From a virus, in the IMG/VR virus record IMGVR_UViG_3300030390_001877, positions 1-64,000 of that record: 64,000 nt of DNA, one strand, 5' to 3'. A model generated the notes under the pieces. The model worked only from the letters and a program-made list of their open reading frames with translations, was not told where the DNA came from and did no database searches. The translations under genes and the position numbers were made by a program. Shown here piece after piece: positions 39,203 through 49,043 of this stretch (positions within the stretch are counted from its first letter, which is position 1; each line of letters opens with the position of its first letter).

Positions 39203-42200
39203 TTGAGTGATGACGGTTTATTTATTGGAGAACACCAGTATTGTTTAGCTAAAGAGTTTCCTGTTAAATCAGATGGAACGCAGCGTAGGTCTTGCGGTTC
39301 AAGTGACGCATTAGCTATTTATGAACATACAACTGTAGATGGTGTTACTTGGTATGATGGTACGTGTTTCTCTTGTAAACAAAAGTTTGATAGAGAAGAA
39401 GTACACTCTAGTAGTTTGTCAGGTTTTTTAGGGGTAGGAGAAGGTACTCTAGATGTAGTAGATAAAAAGGAGTTTGAAAATAAAGCTACTAAGAAGAAAA
39501 AGATTACTCGTGAAGAAGTGCAAGATCTTTGGTTGCGTACTGGAGGCAGGGAAGGTAATTCTGGTAAAGGTTATCGTGGTTTAAGTGATTGGGTGCTTAA
39601 ATTTTATGGACACAGAGTTGAGTATGATAAGCAAGGGAAGGTAAGTTCAATATATTACCCAGAGACTTCATCAGAAGATGGTAAGCTTAATGGTTATAAA
39701 TCTAGACACTTACCTAAGAAATTTGGTATAGGTAATCTAGGTAAGACAGGGGTAGTAAATCAGCTATCAGGGCAGCATAAGTTCCCTAATGGTGGGAGGT
39801 ATGCGTTAATTGCCGCTGGAGAAGAAGATAAGTGTGCTGCACAAGATATGCTACGTGAATACCAAAAGATGAAAGGACAAGAAGATTATGATCCTTATGC
39901 TGTAGTATCCCCTACAACAGGAGAACCCTCCGCAGCTAAACAATGTAGGCAACAGTATGATTGGTTTGATAAGTTTGAAGTTATAATTATTGGTATGGAT
40001 TCTGATGAAGTAGGGGAAGAAGCAGCCTTAGAGATTGCAAAAGTCTTACCAAGAGATAAAGTTAGAATAGCTAGATGGTCAGGTAAAGATCCAAACCAAA
40101 TGTTACTTGATGGTAAAAAGAAACAATTCTGGAGTGATTTCTTTGGTGCTAAGGAAGTCGTAGATAGTGGGGTATATAACGCTAATGATGACATGGTACA
40201 AGATGTAATTGATGTACTGACTACTCCTAGGATACCTTTACCTCATTTTGCTAGTAAATTAGAAGCTATGACAAAAGGATCAGGTTTGTTTACTAGGTCT
40301 ATATACTCATTAATAGGGGATACATCTGTAGGGAAGTGTCACGGAAAAGGTACAACTATTTTGATGCATGACCTTACTACTAAGAAAGTAGAAGACGTGG
40401 AGATAGGTGATCTGTTAATGGGGGATGACGGAACTAAAAGGGAAGTCAAGAAAGTACATAAAGGTTTTGATACTTTATACAATATAGAGCAATGTGATGG
40501 GGTTAATTATACTGTAAACAGTAAACATACACTATCCCTTAGAACAGGTTTTGATACTGTAATTAAAGGGTCTGACAGAAATAAAAGTAGAAGGTGTGCT
40601 GTTGATTATAAAAAAGGGCAAATTGTTAATATAGATGTACAAGATTATATTAAACTTCCTGCTTTAGCTAAAAGGTCTTTGAAAGGGTATAAAGGTTCTA
40701 TCCAAGAAGGCATAACTAGTAATATTAAACACCCTTGGTTATTAGGTATGTGGTTAGGTGATGGGCACACTAACCAAGCGAGAATAACTTTAGCTAAAAG
40801 TAATGTTGAGATCATAGATAAAATTGAAGATATAGTAAGAGAAGAGGATTATTACATAACTGTACCTCCTTCTTGTGATAGAGATACTACTTACACTTAT
40901 AGTATTGGTGGAGGTTTTAGAACTTATCTTACAAAACACTCTTTGATAGGGTTTAAGCATATCCCTAAAGATTTACTTTTAGGTAGCAGAGAAGAAAGAT
41001 TGCAACTTTTAGCAGGTATTATAGACTCAGATGGGTATCTAAATAGTAATGGTTGTTCTTATGAAGTTACTCAAAAAAGTAAAAAGTTAGCAGAAGATAT
41101 ACAAACTTTATGCAGGACTTTAGGTTATCGTTGTAGTATTAATTTGAGCAAAAAGTCTTCACAAAATGGTACAGTAGGTGAGTACCACAGAATGTGTATT
41201 ACAGGTGCTATTCACGAGATACCAGTAATCTTGTCTTATAAAAAGGCAAAAACTCAATCTGATTTACGTAAAGACAACAACACAGCTATAAAAGTGTCTT
41301 GTTTAGGTGGAGGAGATTATTATGGTTTTGAGGTAGACGGTAATCATCTATATTGTTTAGAAGATTTTACAGTGACACATAATAGTACGCACATAGATGC
41401 ATGGATATTCCATTGGATGTTTAATGTACCAGACCATAAAGTAGGTATTGTGAGTGTAGAAGCCACTAAAGGCGAGTGGGTTGCTGGTATGTTGTCTACT
41501 TATCTAGAAAATAACCTTTGGTGGATTCCTGTAGATGAGATAGAAAGTTATATGAATACTCCAGAAGTAAAAGCTAGAATTAATAACTTCTTTTACAATG
41601 AATATGGAGAAAGTAGGTTCGCTATTGTTGATGATAGGGAAGGAACAGTAGAGTCTTTGCAGAAATGTATAGACAAACTTGAGAGGCAGTACGGTTGTAC
41701 TATTATAGTGAATGATGTACTTACAGATATACTTCGTGTTGTAGATAATGAAGCTCAAGCAAGACATTTCAACTGGCAAAGTAATTTCGTTAAGAATGGT
41801 GCTACTATTTTCAATATATTACACACTCGTAAGTCAGGTGATAATCGAGGAGGAAAACCTACTTTCCCTAATGAGTTTGATGCCTACGGTAATTCTATCT
41901 TCGTCCAGAAAGCAGCAGGTAACTTTGTAATAGCCCGTAATAAAGAAGCACCTAACGATGATACTATTGAACAAAACACTACCTACTTGAGAGTACCTAA
42001 ACTTAGAAAAGGTGTTACTGGTAGTGGTGGTGCTTGGTATTATGACGGGGAAACTAGGAAGGTTTATGATCGAGATACCTACTTTAAGGATAATCCTGAA
42101 AAACTACCAACAGGTTATGACTTATCTATAAGCAGTTTTGATAGAGCCTATTGGGAAGAAGGTGGGCGTGGTTGGGATGGTGTTTCTGATAATAAAGGAG

Positions 42201-42280
42201 GTTTCACTAAAAAAGCGGTTAAAGTTGAAAAGGTAGAAAAAGATTGGGAAATAGATGTTGGAGATGGTACTAAATTCTAG
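39203..42280 (+). CDS. T7-type primase-helicase interrupted by an intein
   Basis: 1025 aa precursor, 676 aa after splicing. Zinc-type N terminus with Cys14, Cys31 and CFSC at 55-58; TOPRIM primase with AAGEEDKCAAQ and IIGMDSDEVGEEAA; RecA-like DnaB-family helicase whose Walker A GDTSVGK-S is divided by the intein, with later TIIVNDVLTD as Walker B. It should unwind DNA at the fork and lay primers for the polymerase encoded next. TTG start behind GAGGAGATTGAT. Helicase activity depends on correct intein removal since the P-loop is interrupted. Confidence 0.95.
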   Translation: MSDDGLFIGEHQYCLAKEFPVKSDGTQRRSCGSSDALAIYEHTTVDGVTWYDGTCFSCKQKFDREEVHSSSLSGFLGVGEGTLDVVDKKEFENKATKKKKITREEVQDLWLRTGGREGNSGKGYRGLSDWVLKFYGHRVEYDKQGKVSSIYYPETSSEDGKLNGYKSRHLPKKFGIGNLGKTGVVNQLSGQHKFPNGGRYALIAAGEEDKCAAQDMLREYQKMKGQEDYDPYAVVSPTTGEPSAAKQCRQQYDWFDKFEVIIIGMDSDEVGEEAALEIAKVLPRDKVRIARWSGKDPNQMLLDGKKKQFWSDFFGAKEVVDSGVYNANDDMVQDVIDVLTTPRIPLPHFASKLEAMTKGSGLFTRSIYSLIGDTSVGKCHGKGTTILMHDLTTKKVEDVEIGDLLMGDDGTKREVKKVHKGFDTLYNIEQCDGVNYTVNSKHTLSLRTGFDTVIKGSDRNKSRRCAVDYKKGQIVNIDVQDYIKLPALAKRSLKGYKGSIQEGITSNIKHPWLLGMWLGDGHTNQARITLAKSNVEIIDKIEDIVREEDYYITVPPSCDRDTTYTYSIGGGFRTYLTKHSLIGFKHIPKDLLLGSREERLQLLAGIIDSDGYLNSNGCSYEVTQKSKKLAEDIQTLCRTLGYRCSINLSKKSSQNGTVGEYHRMCITGAIHEIPVILSYKKAKTQSDLRKDNNTAIKVSCLGGGDYYGFEVDGNHLYCLEDFTVTHNSTHIDAWIFHWMFNVPDHKVGIVSVEATKGEWVAGMLSTYLENNLWWIPVDEIESYMNTPEVKARINNFFYNEYGESRFAIVDDREGTVESLQKCIDKLERQYGCTIIVNDVLTDILRVVDNEAQARHFNWQSNFVKNGATIFNILHTRKSGDNRGGKPTFPNEFDAYGNSIFVQKAAGNFVIARNKEAPNDDTIEQNTTYLRVPKLRKGVTGSGGAWYYDGETRKVYDRDTYFKDNPEKLPTGYDLSISSFDRAYWEEGGRGWDGVSDNKGGFTKKAVKVEKVEKDWEIDVGDGTKF
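40337..41383 (+). mobile_element. LAGLIDADG intein in the helicase P-loop
   Basis: 349 residues, from Cys1 (CHGKGTTILMHD, block A) to the terminal VTHN before Ser+1. Block B appears as NSKHTLSL. Two LAGLIDADG motifs, LLGMWLGDG and LLAGIIDSDG, mark a homing endonuclease. The C-terminal block has HLYCLEDFTVTHN. All splice residues (Cys1, His-Asn, Ser+1) are present, so it looks active. Confidence 0.93.
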
Positions 42281-42324
42281 TACCTCTCTTTTAAGTTAAC
42301 TCTAATGAATTTATAGGAGAAATA

Positions 42325-45165
42325 ATGCAAGCAGAGTTTTTAAAAGATAAGAGTAAATTTACAAATAGGTTGCTGCATAGTGACGTGGAAGCTAGAGGCT
42401 TTATAGATATAGTTAATAAACCTGAAGATGTGTGGTGTTTGGTTTCAAGAGATGATGAAACTGATGAGGTATTTATATTCCACGACTACCCTGAGTACGA
42501 TAACGCAGAAGTATTCGACCAAGGAGAGAAACATATTATTCCTCCTAGAACAGGAACTCTCTTAGACGGAGTTAGGTTTTGGTATCTAGCAGGTAAGAAT
42601 GGTAGTAAGCTATCTGTGCATAACTGCTTCACCTATGATAAACCTTTAATAGAAAAGATCTGGCCTAAGTGTATTATTGATGATGATGTTTGGGTAGATA
42701 CTTTTATACAAAGTAAGATTCAATATTTTGACAGACCACAACGGAAAGGAGCTAAATCTCCTCACGGTTTGTTGAATTACTCTTTGATGGAAGGTAATAA
42801 GAAACCTGAAGTAGAAGACTTTAGTATTATGAATGCTTTTATGCTACATCGTTGTATAGTAGATACTAAGACTCAGAAGTTTGCACATAACTATCTTAAA
42901 AAAGAAAGAGATATGCTTTTGAGTAAGCTTGGTATTGACATGCAAGATGCTTATAAGATGGAGGTAGAGTATACAAAAACATGTTACGAGCAAGAACAGT
43001 ACGGAGCTAAGGTAGATGTACCACATATTAAAAAATGTATTGAATATCTTGATAAAACTACCGCAGATCTAGCAAAAGATATAACACCTAAACTCCCTCC
43101 TACTATTAAGGTAAGTGGTGGCAAAGTATCTCGTGTTGAGATGGCAGGTTTGTTTGGTTATGATACATCTGGTATGAAAGATGAGATGGAAATGGTTAAG
43201 AAAGATGGTGAAATGGTTTCCCAACCAGTTAAACCTTATTATAAACCTACCACTAATTTCCATACTATTAAAAAAGTTAATCAATATTCAGGTTTTAATA
43301 TTTCCTACGGGTACAGCCCTAAGTTTACTAAAAAGAATGACCTGACTAAATGGATTAAATCTCAACACCCCAAAGGTGACACTGCAAAAGTAAAAGAGTT
43401 ATCAGACTTCGTAAAAGAATGGGAGATTGATAAAAACATTGAAGAAACTAAACTTTTAAATAAAAACACTTGTGATTATTTTGAAGTAGAACCAGAAGAT
43501 ATAGATGTTATTGCTGGTGCTCACACTAAAATTAAGTTTGTTGAAAGCTCTTTGACCCAACATGAAGTGGTAAAAGGTTATCTGATAAAAGAAGGTATAA
43601 AATTCGCAGAAGAATGGAATCTTAAGAAGGATGGTGAAGGTCAGATCATAAAAGCTGAATTTGATACTGAAGTTAGGTATCCACCTAAAGCCAGAAGAGA
43701 TCAACAAATGGTGTTGAAGATTAAAAAGGGTGATGCATTAGTAACTTCCCCTAAGTTCGGGGAAAAAGAATATGCTCAATTAGAATCAGAAGATGGTAAG
43801 AATGTAGGTATGTACAACACTTTGGTACACCGTAGGCGTTACCTTGAGAACTACAAAGACCCAGAAAATAAAGGCTTACTTTCTTACGTAAGAGAAGATG
43901 GTAGGGTTGGTGCTGGTGTTAATAACTTCAACACTGCAACTGGGCGCGCATCACACAGAAAAATTGTAAATTTGCCTGCTGATGGTGCTGTATTTGGTAA
44001 AGAAATGCGACAATGTATTGTTGCTGATGAAGGAAAAGAGTTAGTCGGTATTGACCAAAAATCTAGCCAACTTTCTATATGCGCTTTTGTAACTAACAAT
44101 ACAGATTATTATGAGGCGGTTGCGACAGGGGTAGAATTCGAAAATGATGAAAATGGAAATCCTATTTTCCATGGTTCTAGTGCTCATTGTGTGAATTCAA
44201 GATATTTTAATTTGGTAACCAAAGAAGAATGGGCAGATGCAGTAAGAACACAAAACCCAGATTTGATACATGATATTGTACTCAGACGTAAAAAATCCAA
44301 AGGATTAAGTTTCGCTTCGTTATTTGGTTGTGGTCCTGCTAAGTTAGCTTTAATGGGTGGTTTTGAAGTATCAGAAGCTAAAACAAAACTGCAAGCCTTC
44401 TTAGATAATATGGGTTTATCTGAGGTAATAAAATTTCTAGAAGTATGTAGGGAGAAATACAAAAGAGGTAAAGGTTTTTATATACCAACAGGGTTTGGGT
44501 ATTGGGTTTATTGCGGAGGTGTACATAAATCAACCAACTACCTGATCCAGTCGCTAGAAGGAGTGGTGCAAAAGAAAGCAGTTGAAATAATGAAACAGAG
44601 GTTTATAGAAAAAGGTTATTGGGGAAAAAGCGTTAATAAAATACTTGATATGCATAAATATTGTGCCTTCTAACCGTGAGGTTAGTCGAATAACTCCGTT
44701 AATTACTGGAAACCTTAACTAGATTTGTTAATATTATCGTGAGATAAATTTAACATGTTTGTAGAAGGTGATCAGAAGCCACACTGTTCTTACAGTAGGT
44801 TCAGAGACTATCGAAAGCGTATGTATCAATGGAAGATACTATATACAGCAAGTAGAGTAGGGTTCAAGCGAATTCGAAAATGGAGCATCTTAGTTAAGAT
44901 GATTATATAGTCCGACTCTGTTAGAAATAACAGGAGATTTAGCGAGTCTCATAAGTAGGTGGATGAAGTATTATTAGAAGTAGATAAAGGTATGGGTGTT
45001 GAGGTAGGCAAAATCGCTTGTGAAGCTTACACTCAAGCTGGAGTGGAATTAAATAAATGGTATAAAGAAAATTTACATTTATATCCTGCAGGCGGTACAC
45101 CTAAGATTACCTGTGATTTTGCAGGAGGTTATGCTGTTGGGGTAGACTACGCAAGTTGCCATTGA
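42325..45165 (+). CDS. Family A DNA polymerase with 3'-5' exonuclease, split by a group I intron
   Basis: Coding parts 42325-44655 and 44962-45165 join in frame to 844 aa. Exonuclease: DVEARGF (DxE at 20-22), VHNCFTYDKPL (Exo II), LHRCIVDT (Exo III). Polymerase: TGRASHRKIVNLP, motif A VGIDQKSSQLSIC (Gln where most have Glu), motif B RRKKSKGLSFASLFG, motif C ILDMH-DEVLLEV. The last residues ASCH correspond to the AICH end of T7 gp5. It is the replicative polymerase, next to the primase-helicase. ATG behind ATAGGAGAAATA. Confidence 0.93.
44656..44961 (+). mobile_element. Group I intron in polymerase motif C
   Basis: 306 nt. The 5' exon ends GCAT, which pairs with GTGC at 44663-44666 to form P1 with the U.G at the splice site. 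The core has TTCAGAGACTA (44800-44810) and TATATAGTCC (44904-44913), the P7 strands. The intron ends with G before GATGAA. Removal joins CAT to GAT, restoring the MHDEV motif. It carries no reading frame. Confidence 0.92.
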
Positions 45166-45185
45166 TTTTTAATAAGGAGTATACT

Positions 45186-45992
45186 ATGAGAAAAAGAAAG
45201 TACGGAGAAGGTTACACAGCAATAGGTAATTATGGAGAATTTACAGTAATATCTTATTTGAATAAAAATGAAGTATTGATACGTTTCAATGAAACGGGTT
45301 ATGAAGTTTGGTGTGCATCTAATAATGTAGCTAAAGGTACAGTAAGAGATCCTTACTTTAAGTCTGTCTATGGGGTAGGTTATATAGGAGACACTGCAAC
45401 ATCTAATAGGGTAGGGGATAAAAATATACTTAAAACTTCTTACAATACTTGGCACGATATGCTAAGACGTTGTTACGCAAACAACGAAGGTAAAATGAAA
45501 ACATATGAGAATTGTGATGTGTGTGACGATTGGTTGTGTTATGCTACATATGAAAGGTGGTTTGATGATAACTATATTGAAGGTTTTCAGGTAGATAAAG
45601 ATTTCTTAAAATTAGGTAACAGAACATATTCTCCTGAAAATTGTGTTTTTCTTCCTAGAGAGATAAATGCTACTATAGGCTTTAAGACTAATAATACCAC
45701 CCGACAAGAGGATTACAAGGACTTACCAGTTGGAGTATCTTTTCATAAAAGAGATGAAGTATATACCGCTAGATGTTGGTGCGATGGAAAACTAAAATCT
45801 TTAGGTTACCACAAAACACCTGATTTAGCTTTTAGCTCTTATAAAAAATTCAAAGAAGATAAATTGAAAAGCTTAGCTGAGTTTTACTTTTCTGAAGGTA
45901 AGATTTGTCAAGAAGTTTACAATAATTTAAAAAATTATGTTGTATATCCAGAAGGTCATGCTTATTACCTGAAAAACTACAACATACAATAA
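45186..45992 (+). CDS. AP2/HNH-type homing endonuclease or DNA-binding protein
   Basis: 268 aa. The centre TWHDMLRRCYANN, later GFQVDKDFLKLGN and YSPENCVFLPREIN is the layout of HNH-family phage proteins in which W..ML.RCY precedes the nuclease fold. The C-terminal VGVSFHKRDEVYTARCWCDG and LGYHKTPDLAFSSYKKF form an AP2 DNA-binding domain. It stands free just after the intron-split polymerase and may mobilise that intron (inference). Start at ATG 45186 behind AAGGAGTATACT. Confidence 0.75.
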   Translation: MRKRKYGEGYTAIGNYGEFTVISYLNKNEVLIRFNETGYEVWCASNNVAKGTVRDPYFKSVYGVGYIGDTATSNRVGDKNILKTSYNTWHDMLRRCYANNEGKMKTYENCDVCDDWLCYATYERWFDDNYIEGFQVDKDFLKLGNRTYSPENCVFLPREINATIGFKTNNTTRQEDYKDLPVGVSFHKRDEVYTARCWCDGKLKSLGYHKTPDLAFSSYKKFKEDKLKSLAEFYFSEGKICQEVYNNLKNYVVYPEGHAYYLKNYNIQ

Positions 45993-45996
45993 ACCC

Positions 45997-46013
45997 GCCC
46001 TCCCTACGAGGGC
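45997..46013. terminator. Hairpin after the HNH gene, probable terminator
   Basis: Perfect stem GCCCTC/GAGGGC, loop CCTAC, five bases past the stop codon. There is no T run on the plus strand, so strength is uncertain. Confidence 0.5.
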
Positions 46014-46084
46014 AACCCTCCCCAAAAAGAATACCTCTCCTAAAAGTATCCCCCCAAATAATCCCCTTTATTACAAAATTCCCC

Positions 46085-46129
46085 TTGACAAATAATACCC
46101 TCTCCCCTAATATCTCCTTATCGAAACAG
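46085..46129 (+). promoter_or_regulatory. Sigma70-type promoter with ATCGAAACAG start
   Basis: TTGACA at 46085-46090, 17-base spacer, TAATAT at 46108-46113, six bases, then ATCGAAACAG at 46120-46129, part of a hairpin GAAAC/GTTTC. Confidence 0.8.
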
Positions 46130-46165
46130 AATGTTTCAAATTAAAAACTTTAGGAGAACTACCTT

Positions 46166-46465
46166 ATGAATAAATATTACGATAACCAAACTAACAACTT
46201 TCCAGAAGTATCTGACCCTCTTGAAGCAGTACATCTTATTCAAAAGGTGCTACCTTCCTTACAAAGAATTTCTTCTGCAATGTATACTCTAGGGTTGCCC
46301 GTTTCTGATGATCTAGATTCTATTTGTGCAGAGATAGAACATTTATCTAAACAAGCTGCAGATGGTATTTGCAGAGAGTCTACTGAAAGATTAAATGATA
46401 TTCAGGAAACTAACAGTAAGTTGATAGGTGCTTTGTTTCAAAATATCCTTGAGGAGGGTAAATAA
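46166..46465 (+). CDS. Hypothetical protein, 99 aa
   Basis: Helical protein, possibly coiled coil throughout residues 25-95. Unrecognised. ATG behind TAGGAGAACTACCTT. Confidence 0.7.
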   Translation: MNKYYDNQTNNFPEVSDPLEAVHLIQKVLPSLQRISSAMYTLGLPVSDDLDSICAEIEHLSKQAADGICRESTERLNDIQETNSKLIGALFQNILEEGK

Positions 46466-46466
46466 T

Positions 46467-46784
46467 ATGAATTGCATTGTAATACCTATACAAACTTATC
46501 AATCCGAAGAGTATCAGGAACTCCTTCGTTCTATCGAACCTGAGAATTTATACGACCTGCGCGATAAACTGTCTGCAAAAGGATACGAAATACCTATACA
46601 CCAACCTACTGGATCAATCAGGAACACTCCTCCTATAAACTGGGAGCTTGCTAAACGTTCAGATTTAATACCTGTATACGATTACCAGACTGAGAAATAC
46701 CTTATTGTAAAGGATCGTTATGTAGGTAAATGTTGTTGGATGAATAAATCTGATTTTATTTTACTTTCTCAGAAAGGATCATAA
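46467..46784 (+). CDS. Hypothetical protein, 105 aa
   Basis: Start MNCIVIPIQT at 46467 behind GAGGAGGGTAAATAAT. Mixed alpha/beta; unrecognised. Confidence 0.7.
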   Translation: MNCIVIPIQTYQSEEYQELLRSIEPENLYDLRDKLSAKGYEIPIHQPTGSIRNTPPINWELAKRSDLIPVYDYQTEKYLIVKDRYVGKCCWMNKSDFILLSQKGS

Positions 46785-46787
46785 ATC

Positions 46788-46991
46788 ATGAAAGTACTAT
46801 TCCTTCTAAAAGGAAACACACCTCTTTACGAAAAGGTGCAATCTTACCACAAATGGAAATACTCTGGTAAAAGATACCTTGCTTGTATAAGTGTTATGTC
46901 AAATGGTAATTTGAAGGGGTTGTCTGTTGGAGAAGATAATGATTACTTCTTTGAATGGTTTTCTCCTAAGATGATTAATAATTTAAAATAA
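46788..46991 (+). CDS. Hypothetical protein, 67 aa
   Basis: Basic small protein, unrecognised. Three bases after the previous stop; ATG behind AGAAAGGATCATAAATC. Confidence 0.65.
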   Translation: MKVLFLLKGNTPLYEKVQSYHKWKYSGKRYLACISVMSNGNLKGLSVGEDNDYFFEWFSPKMINNLK

Positions 46992-47003
46992 ATTAAAAAC
47001 CCC

Positions 47004-47031
47004 TTGACAACAACCACCCTTATGATAAGAT
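47004..47031 (+). promoter_or_regulatory. Sigma70-type promoter, duplicated cassette copy 1
   Basis: TTGACA at 47004-47009, 16-base spacer, TAAGAT at 47026-47031. The sequence from TTGACA to ACCTT is identical in the copy at 47988, and the downstream AATACTATTTGGAGAATATT before the ATG is shared as well. Confidence 0.8.
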
Positions 47032-47077
47032 TACCTTATATTAAAAGCTTAAAGAATACTATTTGGAGAATATTATT

Positions 47078-47344
47078 ATGATTAAAACTAGAACATACGA
47101 CCAAACATCACAACGCTGTGCAATACTAGAATCTTTCGGGTTGAAAATACTCCACGAAGATAGTAGAGTTATTCACGAAAGTTTTCCTGAGATAGAGTTT
47201 GACTTTTCAAGTATTGACCTGACATCTGAGAAGGCTGCTCGTAATATAATGTGGTATATCATTCAAGTAACCAGTAGTGTAAGTCATTCCAAAGGAGAAG
47301 ATAATCTTCGTAAACAGTTTAATAATTTGTTGAAAGGAGAATAA
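47078..47344 (+). CDS. Hypothetical protein, 88 aa
   Basis: Start MIKTRTYDQ at 47078 behind TTTGGAGAATATTATT. Unrecognised; first gene of the first duplicated promoter cassette. Confidence 0.7.
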   Translation: MIKTRTYDQTSQRCAILESFGLKILHEDSRVIHESFPEIEFDFSSIDLTSEKAARNIMWYIIQVTSSVSHSKGEDNLRKQFNNLLKGE

Positions 47345-47346
47345 TT

Positions 47347-47553
47347 ATGTCAAAAGAATCTTTCGAAGTTTACACAATGCAATACCTAAAAGATCAAAAC
47401 TATAATGGATGTTGGAATCATATTGGGAATGGTAACACTCAAACCACGTTATATATTGAAAAGGATGGTGTAAATTTAGAATTAAATGATAAAGAGATTA
47501 ATAAAGTTTTAAAGAGTTTATCGGCTTTCAATCCTACTATTAGAGTATCTTAG
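47347..47553 (+). CDS. Hypothetical protein, 68 aa
   Basis: Small protein, unrecognised; C-terminal acidic helix and strand. ATG behind AAAGGAGAATAATT. Confidence 0.65.
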   Translation: MSKESFEVYTMQYLKDQNYNGCWNHIGNGNTQTTLYIEKDGVNLELNDKEINKVLKSLSAFNPTIRVS

Positions 47554-47562
47554 GAGACTACC

Positions 47563-47964
47563 ATGCCAACATATATTATTAAATTCCCAGATCAGACACA
47601 CCTTACCAAGCCAGAACCTTGCTTATACGGTAACTATCTTTCTGATCATAAGTATAGTCAGTTTGATAGATCTATAGCTCAACAATTTACTTCCTTGGAA
47701 GATGCAACTATTGTAGCAGATATTGTTGGTGGTAAGGTTACTACGCTAGAGACATATGAAAAGTTCGAAGAAGGTAAAACTTACCTAACTATAGGTGGAG
47801 ATGAGTTCTTTGTAGAAGCTATTGTAGGTAACTGTGTACGTAATGAGAAAGGTAGCCATCGTTACAATAGACAAGACTCTATAGGTTGGTGTAATGGGCG
47901 TACTACAGGAAGTAAGTGGACTGAAAAATGTTTACGATACCCTCCAGAAGCGGTTGTAAAATAA
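47563..47964 (+). CDS. Hypothetical protein, 133 aa
   Basis: Strand-rich protein with a helical QQFTSLEDATIVADIV segment; unrecognised. ATG behind TAGGAGACTACC. Confidence 0.7.
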   Translation: MPTYIIKFPDQTHLTKPEPCLYGNYLSDHKYSQFDRSIAQQFTSLEDATIVADIVGGKVTTLETYEKFEEGKTYLTIGGDEFFVEAIVGNCVRNEKGSHRYNRQDSIGWCNGRTTGSKWTEKCLRYPPEAVVK

Positions 47965-47987
47965 CTTAATTTATTTAAGTTTACCTA

Positions 47988-48015
47988 TTGACAACAACCA
48001 CCCTTATGATAAGAT
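47988..48015 (+). promoter_or_regulatory. Sigma70-type promoter, duplicated cassette copy 2
   Basis: TTGACA at 47988-47993, 16-base spacer, TAAGAT at 48010-48015; same boxes, spacer and early leader as 47004-47031. Confidence 0.8.
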
Positions 48016-48053
48016 TACCTTGTCTTAAACAATACTATTTGGAGAATATTATT

Positions 48054-48458
48054 ATGAAACAATATATTATGATGAATAAAGAAAACAACAGAGTACTTCT
48101 AGAGTCTGATTCACTTTATAAACTCTTAAGTGGAGAGCTTGGTAATAAAGGTGTAGATAATTTTAAACCTCTCTTAGTCAAGAAAAGTTTTATAAACGTG
48201 ATCACTTCTTGGTGGAATAAATTGACTCTTACTCCTGTAAACTATTCCCTATTAGATTACGATTGGGTGGATGGTATGGTTACAGAATATGAATGGCTTT
48301 ATAGAAAGAGTACAGGGATTGTTTATAAAGTTTACAGTCCTACTTCAAAAGAGATAGTTCATAACCCTTTCATTAATATGTTTAGTCATGACGGAGAAGT
48401 TTGTATTAAGGGTATCGGTTTGTTACCTTACGAAGATTTTCTAGTTTTTAATTTTTAA
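48054..48458 (+). CDS. Hypothetical protein, 134 aa
   Basis: Start MKQYIMMNKEN at 48054 behind TTTGGAGAATATTATT. Mixed fold with a Trp-rich centre; unrecognised. Confidence 0.7.
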   Translation: MKQYIMMNKENNRVLLESDSLYKLLSGELGNKGVDNFKPLLVKKSFINVITSWWNKLTLTPVNYSLLDYDWVDGMVTEYEWLYRKSTGIVYKVYSPTSKEIVHNPFINMFSHDGEVCIKGIGLLPYEDFLVFNF

Positions 48459-48470
48459 AGAGGAAGAGTC

Positions 48471-48749
48471 ATGTTTCAGCAATTACAAAGTAAGTACATC
48501 AAAGAGAATGGTAAATTTAAAGTAGTGTACTCTGTAAAAATTACCGACCCTTTTAAGAAGTTCTCCACAGATGAAATTGATTGGTATGAAGCAATAGGGT
48601 GCGGTTTTGAAAGAAGTATACCTCCTCTTGAAATAACTTCTGATGGGAAGGTAGCCTCTTGGGTAGAAGAATTAATATTACCTTCCAGTAAGGCTATACG
48701 TTACACTGAGTCACAATTAAATTTTATACTTCGTAATACAGTTTACTAG
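48471..48749 (+). CDS. Hypothetical protein, 92 aa
   Basis: Unrecognised strand-rich protein. ATG behind GAGGAAGAGTC. Confidence 0.7.
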   Translation: MFQQLQSKYIKENGKFKVVYSVKITDPFKKFSTDEIDWYEAIGCGFERSIPPLEITSDGKVASWVEELILPSSKAIRYTESQLNFILRNTVY

Positions 48750-48758
48750 GAGAACAAC

Positions 48759-49043
48759 ATGAAAACACTTTTGGAATATATTAAACTTTACCCAGAATCA
48801 TTTATTGCAACAGCAACTAGACGTTCGCAAACAACACCTTCTCAGCAGAACCGTACTAATCATTTATTTTTGGCTGAGAGTATTTCTAGTAAAAAATGGG
48901 ATTATGTTGAGAGTATTATCACTATGCCAGAATATCAATCACCGTTAGACGGAGTAGTTGTTTGTTTAAATGATTTTAGTAATCTTCCTCACGATGTTTG
49001 TGTGGGTATATATGAGTCTTGGGTAGAGGGGTATATATTATGA
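48759..49043 (+). CDS. Hypothetical protein, 94 aa
   Basis: Unrecognised. MKT start behind TAGGAGAACAAC; stop overlaps the next start as ATGA. Confidence 0.7.
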   Translation: MKTLLEYIKLYPESFIATATRRSQTTPSQQNRTNHLFLAESISSKKWDYVESIITMPEYQSPLDGVVVCLNDFSNLPHDVCVGIYESWVEGYIL

